Shown here: in pieces, positions 37,401 to 50,051 of the stretch
Layout of the letters: every line of letters starts with the position of its first letter
How positions within the stretch are numbered: position 1 is the stretch's first letter
Origin: Calycina herbarum
Lineage: Eukaryota > Ascomycota > Leotiomycetes > Helotiales > Pezizellaceae
Length of the DNA stretch: 64,000 nt
Assembly: GCA_001414485.1 (NCBI GenBank)
Contig: LLEY01000116.1
Span: 124,001-188,000, forward strand
Reading direction: 5' to 3'
Notes under the pieces: model-generated
Told to the model about the DNA's origin: nothing
What the model saw: only the letters and a program-made list of their open reading frames with translations
Database searches by the model: none
Translations under genes and position numbers: made by a program

Positions 37401-40176
37401 ATATTTATAAAAGCTTAATAGTAAGACGAATACTATTTTCTATTCGTCTCTAACTTTTATTTATATAAGTATTTTATTAATCTAGTTTTATAAATTATAC
37501 TATCTTACTTAACTTATCTTATAAGTATTAGCTAGCTAGTAGTAGGTAAGCGTTCTTAACTATAGTATAATTTACTTCTTAGTAATTAATATATACTCTT
37601 CTATCTAGGTCGTTCTTTTTCTTAATAATAAGTATATTTAAAGTAATTAGCGACTTAGATTTTCTAATATACTCTTTCTTAATACCTTCTTTTATATAAC
37701 TTTCTATTCTTTAAAGACTTTTTTAGTTATATAACTAAAGCTTCTATTCGAGAGGTAATAACCCTCTTTTATCTTAATCTTATAATCTTATAAGCAATAT
37801 TCTAGTAAGGCTTATAAGTCTTCTAGGTTTTTAAACAAAGTCTTAAATTCTCTATACTATATAGGTATTTCGTTATCAGCTGTCTTACTAACCTATAGAG
37901 GACCTTAGGCGAGGTGTTCTAGTATATTAGAAGAGATAGTACTAACCTTATTCTAGTCTTATAGTTATAATTATAAACCTATGTAATTATATTACCTAAA
38001 GGTTATTATTTAAGCCTTCTAGTTAATATCTAGATTATATTCTTAAATTTATAATATACTAAGTATTACTTTCTTACTCCTTGTTTTAATAATATTAAAT
38101 TATATATCTAAGTAGTATTCTTTAATATTAACTTTTATTAGAATAGTTTACTAATTAATAATTCTATTCTAGTATATAACGTCTGTTCTATTAACTACTC
38201 CTAGATAGTATAGCTTTATATCTTTAATTAGAACGTTTAGCTTTTTTAGAACTATTAGAGGAAGAAAATTACCTATTACTCTTAAGTTAATTATAACTTA
38301 GAGTTCCTTTTCTTATATCTTTATAGTTACTACTAACTGATTTTCTCTAGAGATAGTATTTAACTCTTTATTTATTATATAGTAGAGTTCTTTTTATACT
38401 ATTTCTATTTCTTAGTTAATATTATATTTGTTTATTTCTTAAAATATTACTCTAACTTTTCTAATTATAGTAACTATAATATATTAGCTTTCTATTTCTA
38501 GTATCGCTTTCTTATAATTAGATAGCGTATCTAAGAAACTAGGCTTTAAGTGTCTTATAAATTCTTTAGAACTCTACTATTACTATGAACTAGTTTCTTC
38601 TTAGAGGTTTATAACTATCTATATATCTTCTACCTTAGGCTAACTAGATAGCTTATTCTATTCTAGATTATATTTAAGTTTCTTAAACTCGATAGTTTCT
38701 TTTCTAGTAATAAAGCTAACTATAATTACTTAGTCTTATTTATTCTAAACTATTATATAAGTAGTTAAAACTATAAGGTTAATTCCTTAAGTAGAATATA
38801 AGCTCTAAAAATTAGGTTTCTAGTTTTCTATATATATCTATCTATTTCCTCTCTTAAAGGTTCTAATAAATACCTATATCTCGTCTTATTTAGACTTATA
38901 TATTCTTAGGTCTATTTTTAATAAATCGGATTCTGATTTCGATAACTCTAATAAACTTATTAATAGTAGTAATTTATATTCTACTTAAAGAGATAATTTA
39001 TATTCTATTTCTAACTATATATTATAATATTCTTTAAGAAGTAGATTTCTACTATTATTAGTATTTTATATTTTACTAACTTATAACTTAATTCCTTTAT
39101 TTAGCTATAGATATATAGTATCTGCTATTATATCTAAGATATCTATTTCAATCTATATACTATATTCTCTAGCTTTAAGTTCTTTATCTATAAGTTTAAT
39201 TCTTTCTAATAAAGCTACTTCCTTCTAAATAGTAGCGTTAGCTTATTTCTTCTCTTTAGAGTCTTTCTTCTTAGTATACTTATTTGCTCTATAGCTAGAG
39301 AGGCTATAGTTATAATATAAGTTCTACTTATATTAACGATTTCGCTCTTTCTAGGAAAGCTCTCTCTTTAGTAGGTTTTTACTCTAAGTCTCTTTCTTTA
39401 AGATCTAAGATTTCTAAGTAGTGTTGATTTCTATAGAATCTTTATAGTTCTTCTTTCTACTCTTTCTATATAATATCTATAACTACTCTTTTTCTCTAGG
39501 CTTCGTTTATAGTTTTAGTTATTAATTTTAATTATATTATTAGTTAATTTATTTAAAGTATTAGGAAAATCCTCTTATATAAGTTTGTCTTTAATACTAT
39601 TCTTTAGACTATAATAGAATTGTTTATATAGTACTTTATTATTCTATTCTATTTATATAAAATACTACTAAAATTATAAAGTATATTTAATAGCTAAGCT
39701 CTTCTGTCTAAGTATATATAAAGCTTAAACCGCTTTCTTTTTTATATTAATATTCTTAAAAGCTTAATTTATTCTAATCTTAAACCTTTAAATATTTCTA
39801 AATAAGTCTCTTATCTTTTTAGATATTTAAAGTAAGACTTTTCCTTCTATTATCTTATTCTCTTAAAAATCCTCTAAATATAGTTCTAACTAGTTATAAG
39901 CTGCCTCTTTAAAACGGGTAGACAACTATATAACCTAATTAGTTTCGCTCTTAAACTAGGCTATATAAAAGTTTAAGTATATAGAAGCTTTTATAAGAAA
40001 CTTAGCTAGCTTCTCTAGTAAGCTGTCGAATAGCTTTAGGATTAGAAGTTTCACTTTCTTACGAAGAGTAGTAACTAGTATAGCTACGATAGTTATAACT
40101 AGCTTAGGTAGAGTTGTTTTCAGAGTAGAAGAGATAGCTAATATATTAGCGATCTTACTTCGTAGTAGGTGTTTAA

Positions 40177-40641
40177 AGTATAATAAAACGTAAACGAACT
40201 AAACAAAGGTAACTAAGTCTCGAAGGTTAGTATATAAGTAAGAAGTAGAGATACGCCGGGTTATTTACTTAGAAGTAAACTCGTTACTTATATTAAAGAT
40301 ATTAAATAAGATAATAAGATTAATAACTAAAGTTAAGTATAAAGCTCCTATCTAATAGTAGACGTACTAGTCTTATATAGAATCTTCCGTCCTAGTTAGA
40401 GTCTCTATTCTATAGAAGTTCTAAATATAGAGTCTAACTCTAATTCTAGAGCTTCTAGAAACTAGACTCTATTACCTAACTACTACTAACCGAGTTACGT
40501 AATATAACTATAATAAGATCTATAGATTATATATCTAATATATTTAATCCTTCTTTCCTCTTCTAGGTTCTAATAGTACTTGTTCTATTAGAACGTCGCC
40601 TAGACTTTTACTAGTTACGTACTAGTATATAATTTATAATA
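40177..40641 (-). repeat. LTR 3 (5' LTR of element B)
   Basis: It starts TATAATAAAAC and ends AATTTATAATA in plus-strand view. A candidate primer-binding site (TTAAAG and the preceding bases, 40160-40176) adjoins it. It pairs with LTR 2. Confidence 0.8.
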
Positions 40642-41533
40642 ATATTCCTACTTAAACCAGTACTACTAGGAGTACTACTAGCTCTACTTACGGAAATTCA
40701 ACTAATAAACCTAAACGCCGAGTATAAAGTTAAGAGGATTCTTAACTATAAACTTATTAGAGAATAAGTTAAGTACTTAATTAAATAGTTAGATTATCTA
40801 TACTTAGAAAATACTTAGAAACTAGGAGGAAACCTTACCTATTACTTAGAAGCACTTCAGGAGTTTTACTACTAAAACCTAGGGTTGCTTATATTTTATA
40901 ATCGAGAGAGAAGAACTTAAGAAAGGCTAGGTTAAGTCCTAGGTCGAAAGCAGAGTTAGAAGTAGAGAGAGCAGCTAGCCTAGTAGCTTCTTCTTCTCTA
41001 TACTCCTTCTTCTTCTATTTCTTCTTTTCTTTCTTTTTTAAATCTTTAGTAGTATTCAGTTCGTCGAGGGAACTAAGACTAGCTACTATTATCTTCTTTT
41101 CTCTTTTAAGAAGAAGACGCTTTTATTATCGAAGCTAGAGAATTTTCGCTATCGCCTCTTTCTCTTAGAAGTTAAGACAGGCTTTCTACTTCTTAATAGA
41201 AGCCTAGTCCGAGAGTAAAGGTATTCGGTTTCGTTTATAGTAATCGTAGGATTTGCTTTATCTAGTATAGGTAGAATAATAAGAATATTAATTACTAGGG
41301 ATTATAACGTATTAATAAGGCTTACTAGCTAAATTAAGAGATTTTTTATAACAGATATAAGAGAATATTTTATTACTATATTATTTAATATAATATCTAA
41401 GAGCTTAATATTTAGTACGCTTCTTATTATTAAAAGATAGTATATTAAAAATAGAAAGAGACTACTATTCTCTTAATAATATCTCTTAGTCTATAGTTAA
41501 GCGTAGAGACACGCTAGACTAAGAGAGAGATAG

Positions 41534-41988
41534 TATTATAAATCACGTTTTATATAGTAAGTAGTCTAGACGACGCTCTAATAGAACGAGATATAATATC
41601 TAGGAAATAGAAGGTAATATAGAAGAGAATCTATAATATAAAGGTATTTAGAATTATAAGATCTTACTATTAGAAATACGTTAGAGATTACGTAATAAAG
41701 GGATTACCTAGGTCGACTAGCGACCTAGGCGATCTAGTTAACTAGGACAATAGGCGATTCTATTTATCTAGAAAGGAACGAAGGTTCTATATAAGACTAG
41801 CACGTCTGCTATTAGATAAGAGCTTCGTACTTAACTTTAGTTATTAATCTTATTATCTTATTTAACATCTTTGATATAACTAACAAGTTCACTTCTAAGT
41901 AAACAACCCGGCGTATCTATACTTCTTACTTATATATTAACCTTCGAGACTTAGTTATCTTTGTTTAGTTCGTTTAAGTTTCGTTATA
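41534..41988 (+). repeat. LTR 4 (3' LTR of element A)
   Basis: It starts TATTATAAATC and ends TTTCGTTATA. Its variable module (41705-41760) is built of CTAGG and GCGA motifs, unlike LTR 1, which again argues that A is recombinant. Confidence 0.75.
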
Positions 41989-42852
41989 CTCTACTTACTA
42001 AAATCTAACCTCTTAACTTAAACGCTAAATATAAAGTTAAAAGAATTTTAAACTACTATATTATTAAAGATAAAATTAAGTACTTAATAAAATAGATAGA
42101 TTACTTATACTTAGAAAATATCTAAGAGTTAAAAAGCAATCTTAACTAGTATCTAGTAGAACTTTAGGAATTCTACTAGTAAAACCTAGGTTTATCTACA
42201 TCTTATAGTTAGAAGAAAAAGCTTCTAAAAAGACTAGGTTAAGACCTAGCTTAAGAATAGGATTAATAGAAGTAGATAGAGCTACTAGGTAGAGAACCTC
42301 TATCTCTTTTTACTCTCTCTCTTCTTTTTCCTTCTTCTCTTTTTCTCTCTCTTCTATCTTATTAAGCTCTTATAGGTTTAAGAGACTACGACGTAGTATC
42401 TTCTACTTCTACTTAGTAAGAAAGCGTTATTATTTCTATAGCTAGAGGATCTTCTATATAGCCTCTTCTTAAATCTTATAAGTGGTTTCCTTCTTCTATT
42501 ATAATCGCTGCTTCTAAGTATTAAGAGATTCCTACTTAAAAGATAAGAGTATTTAGTTTTATTTCTTAATATTATAAGATTTATCTTTCCTAGTATATTT
42601 AGAGTACTTAGAACTACTAGTAATACTAATATAGTAATAGCTAGTTTTTACTTAAGTATATTAAGTATAGAGAATTATTTTATATCTTAATTATTTAATT
42701 TAAAAGATATTTAGAATTCTATATTATTTAAGTCTATTTTTATAAATAAGTGTTTATAATATAATAGAAGAAAGAGAAGACTACTAGCTTTCTAATAATA
42801 TTTCTTAGGTTATACTTAAGCGTAGAGATATACTAGTCTAAGAAGAGGATAG

Positions 42853-43038
42853 TATTATAAATTATAGAATATAGTAAGTAGTCTAGATAGTACTTTAATA
42901 GAATAAGATATAATATCTAAGTTATAGAAGGTAATATAAGAGAGAATTAGTAATATAAAAGATATTTAAAGATTTTAGAATCTTACTATTATAGGACTAT
43001 TAGAAGTTATATACGGTTATATAACGTAATCGCCTATA
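42853..43038 (+). repeat. LTR 5, left part (element D)
   Basis: It starts TATTATAAATTA and stops at the CTATA target site of element E. The other part is 49770-50051. Confidence 0.75.
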
Positions 43039-43485
43039 TGTTACGAATCACGTTATACGTAGTAAGTAGTTCAGACAGCGCTCTGATAGAACAAGGCACG
43101 ATATCTAGGAAATAGAAGGTAGTATAAGAGGGAATCAGTAATATAGGAGGCATTTAGGTATTCTAGGATCTCACTGTTAGATAACTGTTGGAGGTTACGT
43201 AATAGATCCCGTTGGATCCTATAGAGGATCCAAAGAGATCCAGGGATCTAGGCTAGTAAAGGGATCTAGGTGACACAAAGGGTTCTATATATACTAGCAC
43301 GTCTGCTACCTAGATAGGAGCTTCGTACTTAACTTTAGTTATTAATCTTATTATCTTATTTAATATCTTTAATATAAGTAACGAGTTCGCTTCTAAGTAA
43401 ACAACCTAGCACATTCTTACTTCTTACTATATACTAACCTTTAAGACTTAGTTATCTTTGTTTAGTTTATTTAAGTTTTGTTATA
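43039..43485 (+). repeat. LTR 6 (5' LTR of element E)
   Basis: It begins with an intact TGTTACGAATC and ends GTTATA. A GGATCC/GATCT repeat module lies at 43204-43270. Confidence 0.88.
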
Positions 43486-43499
43486 CTTTAAGCACCTAC

Positions 43500-46400
43500 T
43501 TAGAAGTAAGATTACTACTATATTAGCAACTTCTTCTACTCTAAAAACCACTCTACCAAAGCCAGCTATAGACTACCTAGTTACACCAGTTACTACTCTT
43601 TAAGAGGAAGTGAAACTTCCTCTTCCAAAGCCGTTCAATAGCTTACCTAAGAAACTAGCTAAGTTCTTAATAAAAGCTTCCCTCTACTTAAGCTTTTATT
43701 ATACTTAGTTTAGAAGTAAAACTAACTAGGTTATATAGTTGTCCACCTATCTTAAAGGGGCAGCTTATAACTAGTTAGAACCATACTTAGAAGATTACTA
43801 AGCAAATAAGACAGTTAAAGGAAAAGTCTCTCTTTAAATGTCTAAAAAGACAAGGGATTTGTTTAGAAATGTTCGAGGGTTTAGAGAAGGAATCAACTAG
43901 GCTTTTAAGGATATTAATATAAAAAAGAAGGCAGTTAGAGCTCTATATATACTTAGGCAAAAGAGGTTAGCTACTAAATATACCTTATAATTTTAATAGT
44001 ACTCTATATAGATAAGATAGAATAATAAAGTATTATATAAACAATTCTATTATAGACTTAAGGATAACGTAAAAGATAAACTCGTATATAAGGATTTTCT
44101 AGATATGTTAAATAAGTTAATAAATAATATAATTAGGATTAATAACCGTATTTATAAAAGGAACCTAGAAAAGAAAGGAAGTTATAGTTATTAATATAAA
44201 AAAGGTAGATGAAAAGATTATAAAGATCCTATAAAAATCGATACTACCTAGAAATTATAGGTTCTAGAGAAGGAATCTAAGAAGGAAAACTCCTAGAGAG
44301 GAGAACTGTCCTAGAAAGAGCAAAATCGTCGACGTAAGTAGAACTTATATTATAACTATAGTCTTCCTAGCTATAGAGTAAATAAGTATAGTAAGAAGAA
44401 AGACTCTAAAGGGAAATAAGTTAATACTACTATCTAAAAAGAAGTAGCTTTACTAGAGAAAATTAAACTTATAGATAAAGAACTTAAGGCTAGAAGTTAT
44501 AGCATATAAATTAAAATAGATACTATAGATATAATAGTAGACGCTATATACTTATAGCTAAACAAAGGAATTAAGTTATAAGTTAGTAAGGTATAGGATA
44601 CTAATAATAATAGAGATCTATTACTTAAAGAATATTATAATATATAATTAGAAATAGATTATAAATTACCTCTTTAGGTAGAATATAAATTACTACTATT
44701 AATAAGTTCATTAGAGTTATTAGAATCGATATCTAACTTATTAAAAGTAAATCTAAGAATATATAAGCTTAAATAAGATAAAACATAAGTATTTATTAGA
44801 ACTTTTAAAAGAGGAAATAGATAAGTATATATAAAAAACTAGAAACCTAATTTCTAGAGCCTATATTTTACTTAAGGAATTAACCCTACTATTTTAACTA
44901 CCTATAAAATAGTTTAGAATAAACGAGATAGAATAACTTTAGTAAGCCTTATTACTAGAAGGGAAACCATCGAATTTAAAGAACCTAGACTAGAATAAGT
45001 AGAATCTAATAAGCTATCTAGTATACCTAAGATAGAAGATATTTAAATAGTTGTAGATCTATAAGAAGAAACTAGCTTATAGTAATAGCAGGGTCCTAAC
45101 AACTTTATAAGACGCTCTAAACCTAGTTTTTTAGATATACTACCTAATAATAAGAAAGCTATACTAGAATTAGAAGGCTAGTATACTATAGTCGCTTTAA
45201 TTAGAAAAGTTAGAGTAATATTTTAAGAATTAAGAAGTAGAAAATTATTTAGTATAATCTTCTAGGAAATAAACAAATATAATATAGATTAAGAAACGGA
45301 GTTAGTATAGAGAGAGCTTTACTAACTAATAATTAAAGAAATAAACGCTACCTCTAGAGAAAATTAACTTATAGTAATAGTAAAGATAAGAGAAAAGGAA
45401 CTCTAAATCTTAATTAATTTAAGAGTAATAAGTAATTTTCTTTTCCTAGTAGCTTAGAAGAAGCTAAACGTCCTAATTAAGAGTATAAAGCTATACTACT
45501 TAGGAGTAGTTAATAGAATAGATGTTATATACTAGGATAGAATTATTAATTAATAAACTATTCTAATAAAGATTACTATTAAAGGATACTACTTAGATAT
45601 ATAATTTAATATTATTAAAATAGAAAGTAAGAAAGTAATACTTAGTATACTATAAATTAGGAAATATAATCTAGATATTAATTAGAAGGTACGAATAATA
45701 ACCTTTAGTTAATATAATTATATAGGTTTATAATTATAACTTTAAGACTAGAACGAGGTTAGCGCTACCTCTTCTAAGACGCTAGAACACCTAGCCTAGG
45801 GTCCTTTATAGGTTAGTAAGACAGCTAATAATAAAATACCTATATAGTATAGAAAATTTAAAGCTTTGTTTAAGAACCTAGAAGACTTGTAAGCCTTGCT
45901 AGAACATTGCTTATAAAATTATAAGATTAAATTAAAAGAGGATTATTACCTCTTAAAGTAGAAGTTTCAGTTATATAACTAGAAAAGCTTATAAAGAATA
46001 GAAAGTTATATAAAAGAAGGTATTAAGAAGAGATATATTAGAAAATCTAAGTTACTAATTATCTTAAATATACTTATTATTAAGAAAAAAGATAATCTAG
46101 ATAAAAGAGTATATATTAATTACTAAGAAGTAAATTATACTATAGTTAAGAATACTTATCTACTACTACCTAGCTAGTACTTATAAGATAAGTTAAACAA
46201 GGTAGTATAATTTATAAAATTAGATTAATAAAACACTTATAAACTTATATAAATAAAAGTTAGAGACAAATAGAAGACAGTATTTACCTTACTATTAAGC
46301 TTTTATAAATATATAGTTATACTATTTAGACTTTATAATATACTAGCTATATATTAGAGATAAAATAATAATATTTTAAGAGATCTTCTAAGAGTAATAG

Positions 46401-48660
46401 TAATATATTACCTAGATAATATCTTAATCTTCTTAGAAAAAGAAAAAGAATATAAGAAATATATTAAAGAAGTTTTATAATAACTTATAAAAGTAAACTC
46501 TTAGTTAAAACTCTTGAAATATAAGTTTAAAGTAACTTAGACACTTTTCTTAAGATAGGTATTTAGCCTAAGAAAAATAGAAATAGATCTAGTAAAGATC
46601 TAAGATATCTTAAACTAGAAGTTACTAGAGAATATAAAAGATATATAGTCCTTCCTTAGATTTATAAACTTTTACTGTCTATTTATCTAAGACTATATAA
46701 AGATTACTAAACTAATATTAGAACTAGTTAAAAAGGCTATTAAGTTTATATAGAATAAATAAGTAGAAGATACTTTTTAGAAAATTAAAGCAAAGTTTAT
46801 AAAAGAATCTATTCTATATAATTTTAATATAGACAAGCCTAGTATAATTAAAACAGACGCCTTAGACATAGTAGTAGGTATAGTTCATCTATAGCTAAAT
46901 AATAAAGGAAAACTTATACTTATTATATACTATTCTAAGATATTTAACCTAGTATAATAAAACTATAATATCTTTAATAAGGAATTACTTACTATAGTAT
47001 TAGCTTTAGAATACTAGAGAATTTATTTATAGCTAGTAAAATACCTAGTTATAGTTTTATCTAACTATAAGAACCTTAAAACATTTATAATAACTAAGGA
47101 ACTTATAATAAGATAATTAGCTAAATAGTCAAAGATATTAGAAGGATTTAATATTATTATTTAATATATAAAAGGAACGTTAAATACTTAAGCTAATACT
47201 CTTAGTTAGAAACCTAGATATAAGAGAGATAAAGAGTATAAAAAGATTATAATCTTAAAAACTCTTAAGAATAGAGACTTAGTACCTACTATATATAAAA
47301 TAGTAGTAATAAATAATATCTAGATAAATAAAATTTAAAACATATATAAAGGTTATAATTAGTATATAAAAGGGAAACTATAGGTTCCTAGTTCGTATAT
47401 AAAAGAATTTATATAAGAATACTATACTATACCTGCTTATAGTTACTAAAGAATTCGTAGAACTCTCTAAAGGATAAGATAATACTACTATATTAATCAG
47501 TTATCTATAATAGTTAAAGAAGTAATAGTAGAATATAATACTTATACTAAGAATAAGACTTCCTACTATACTCTTTATAGATAGATAAATACTACTCTAA
47601 TACTATAGATACCTTAGAAATTAATATCTATAAATTTTATTATTAAACTACTAAAGTTAAAAGACCTAATAATAGGAGTTAAATATAATATAATCCTAGT
47701 TATTATAAAACGACTTACGAAATATATAATCCTAATAGTATATATAAAGTTAAGTATAGCTAAGGAATTAGTATTTATATTCCTTAGAGAAGTAGTCTTA
47801 AGATATAGACTACCTAAAGAAATACTCTTAGATAGAGATAAGCTCTTTACCTTAAAATTTTAGATTGCTCTTATAGAATAATTAGATATAAAGAGAAAGC
47901 TTTCTATAACTTTCTACTCTTAAACAAATAGAGGAAACGAATGAATAAATTAAGTAGTTAAAATATACCTTTATTATTATATAAACTACTAATAAGATAA
48001 CTAAGTAGAACTACTACCCTTAGCATAGTTTACTTATAATAGTTTAGTAATAGAAATAATACTTATTATACTATTCTATACTAATTATAGGTATAAATTA
48101 TTAGCGTATTAAGAATCGCTATCTACGACTATTAATAATCAACTTACTTATGTTTAAGTCTTAAAAATTAAGAGTCTATATAAGGAACTTATAAAGGACT
48201 TATAGTTTATAGTAGAAAGAAACACGTACTACTATAACAAACGACGTAGTTAAGAGCTAACGCTAAAAGAGGGAGATAAAGTCTACTTAATACGAAAAAA
48301 TATTAATATAAAAAGACTAAGTAATAAACTAGATTATAAAAAACTAAGACTATTTAAAATTAAACGAGTTAAGAGACCTTTAAATTATAAATTAGTATTA
48401 CTAAAGATAATAAACATCTACCTAGTATTCTATATATCCCTACTTAAACTAGCACTACTAGGAGCACTACTAGCTCTACTTATAGAAATTTAACTAGTAA
48501 ACCTAAATACTAAGTACGAAGTTAAGAGGATTCTTAACTATAAACTTATTAGAAGATAAATTAAGTATTTAATTAAATAGTTAGATTACCTATACTTAGA
48601 AAACACTTAGGAACTAAAAAGTAACCTTAGTCGTTGTCTAGTAGAACTTTAGGAGTTCTA
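43500..48660 (+). pseudogene. gag-pol region of element E, inactivated
   Basis: Decayed domains can be read in one direction. Gag occupies about 43500-44300. A CCHC-type zinc knuckle at 44348-44389 has all four ligands as Tyr. A protease-like segment lies at about 45330-45600 and the reverse transcriptase at about 46080-46700, with YYLDN at 46406-46420 where the family has YLDD. RNase H starts near 46850 (KTDALDIVVG). Integrase runs about 47430-48420, its zinc-binding end also turned to Tyr, with DRDKLFTLKF near 47833. The chromodomain lies at about 48515-48640 (YEVKRILNYKLI). TAA and TAG codons stand where Gln or Trp are expected. The same order and decay occur in elements B and G. Confidence 0.85.
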
Positions 48661-49322
48661 CTAACAAAACCTAAGTTTACCTATATCTCGTAATCTAAAG
48701 GAAAAGCCTCGAGGAAGGCTAGGTTAAGACCTATCTCGGATTAGAAACTGATAGGAATAGGCAGGGCTGCTAGATAGGTAATCTCTGCCTCTTACTATTC
48801 TTTTTCCTTTCTCTCTTTCTCCTCTTTCTCTTTCTTTTCTGCCTTCTTAGTAGCGTCGAGCTCGTTAAGAAAACAAAGACCTTAATAGGATATTTTACAC
48901 TACCTTTCTTTTAGAAAGGCCTTCTGCTTTCGTAACCGTAGAATCCTCGCCATCGCCTCCTCCTCCTCTCTCTCTAGCTTCTCCTCTTATTTTTCGATAA
49001 AGGCCTAGTTACTAGTATAGGGAACGTTCTTCTCTTAAGCATCGTCGGTTCTATTATATTTTAACTTTAACTAAATATATTTAAAATATCGAGAAGATTA
49101 GAAGGAATCTATAAAACATCTACGCTTCTAGGAAGCGTAGTAAGAACATAGTAATATTTTATTATAAACTATTTTAATACTTTTTATAAGAAGTATATAT
49201 TCTTCTTTCTTCTTTTATATAAGGTAGGATATAATAGAAAAGAAAGGATGCTACTAGTACCTTAACTGAGTTCCTTAGCTTATACTTAAGTATAAGGACA
49301 CGCTAGGCTAAGAAGGGGATAG

Positions 49323-49769
49323 TGTTATAAATTACATTATACGTAGTAAGTAGTCTAGACAGCGCTTTAATAGGATAAGACACGATATCTAGGAAATAGA
49401 AGGTAGTATAAGGGGGAATTAGTAATATAGAAGGTATTTAGGTATTCTAGGATCTTACTATTAGATAACTGTTAGAGGTTATGTAATAGATCCTGTTAGA
49501 TCCTATAAGGGATCTAAAGAGATCTAGGGATCTAGGCTAGTAAAGGGATCTAGGTAATACGAAGGGTTCTATATATACTAGCACGTCTACTACCTAGATA
49601 GGAGCTTCGTACTTAACTTTAGTTATTAATCTTATTATCTTATTTAACATCTTTAATATAAGTAACGAGTTCGCTTCTAAGTAAACAACCCGGCGTATTC
49701 TTACTTCTTACTATATACCAACCTTCGAGACTTAGTTATCTTTGTTTAGTTCGTTTGAGTTTTATTATA
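49323..49769 (+). repeat. LTR 7 (3' LTR of element E)
   Basis: It is 447 bases, like LTR 6, with the same GATCC/GATCT module (49486-49555). It starts TGTTATAAATT and ends TTTATTATA. Confidence 0.88.
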
Positions 49770-50051
49770 CTATATCGTCTACATCGCCTAGATCGCGAGC
49801 GATATAAGTAATATAAGCGATATAGGTAATATACTTAGAGAACGAAGGTTTTATATAAGACTAGTATATCTATTATTAGATAGAAGCTTCGTACTTAACT
49901 TTAGTTATTAATCTTATTACTTTGCTTTAATATCTTTAATATAAGTAACGAGTTTACCTCTAAGTAAACATAAGTATAATAGTTATCTTCTTTACCTGTA
50001 TACTAACTATCGAACTCGATACCTTTACAGTTAGATACCGGTTTCGTTACA
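49770..50051 (+). repeat. LTR 5, right part (element D)
   Basis: It carries an ATCGC/GCGAT repeat module (49775-49830) and runs to TTTCGTTACA at 50051. The last 45 bases keep CpA and TpG, unlike the rest, which marks the edge of RIP. Confidence 0.75.

Larger units (their letters stand above)
33981..40641 (-). mobile_element. Element B: full-length RIP-mutated chromodomain Ty3/gypsy, nested in A
   Basis: It is bounded by minus-oriented LTRs (33981-34443 and 40177-40641). Flanks are ATATC on the left and ATATT on the right, a 5-bp target duplication differing by one C-to-T change, and the uninterrupted target is visible in element E (about 48437). From right to left on the minus strand come gag (about 40150-39500), protease, reverse transcriptase (decayed YLDN site near 37300), RNase H, integrase and chromodomain (about 35120-34960). 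Every domain is broken by TAA and TAG codons. Confidence 0.85.
33140..41988 (+). mobile_element. Element A: rearranged Ty3/gypsy element interrupted by element B
   Basis: LTRs lie at 33140-33592 and 41534-41988, both plus. A gag start (33627) runs 63 codons and then jumps straight to the C-terminal end of integrase (33820-33980), so most of gag and pol is missing. Element B then interrupts it (33981-40641), and the chromodomain region resumes at 40647. The bases beside the two LTRs do not match (ATAAA left, CTCTA right), and the left flank belongs to element C while the right belongs to element D. A simple insertion does not explain this; recombination between two elements does. Confidence 0.65.
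43039..49769 (+). mobile_element. Element E: full-length RIP-mutated chromodomain Ty3/gypsy with perfect target duplication
   Basis: Two LTRs of 447 bases each (43039-43485 and 49323-49769) enclose the interior, and CTATA flanks both sides (43034-43038, 49770-49774). It lies in the LTR of element D. A primer-binding site follows the 5' LTR (from 43486) and a purine tract (AAGAAGGGGATAG) precedes the 3' LTR. The order gag, protease, reverse transcriptase, RNase H, integrase, chromodomain is that of fungal chromoviruses. All coding parts carry many stops, so it cannot move on its own. Confidence 0.92.
41989..50051 (+). mobile_element. Element D: 3' end of a Ty3/gypsy element, its LTR split by element E
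   Basis: A chromodomain-coding remnant (about 41989-42130) is followed by the 3' non-coding part and a 3' LTR from 42853. Element E (43039-49769) sits inside this LTR; the rest of the LTR continues at 49775 and ends GTTACA at 50051. Joined on paper, the LTR is 463 bases, the same as the other family members. Everything 5' of the chromodomain is missing. Confidence 0.75.
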
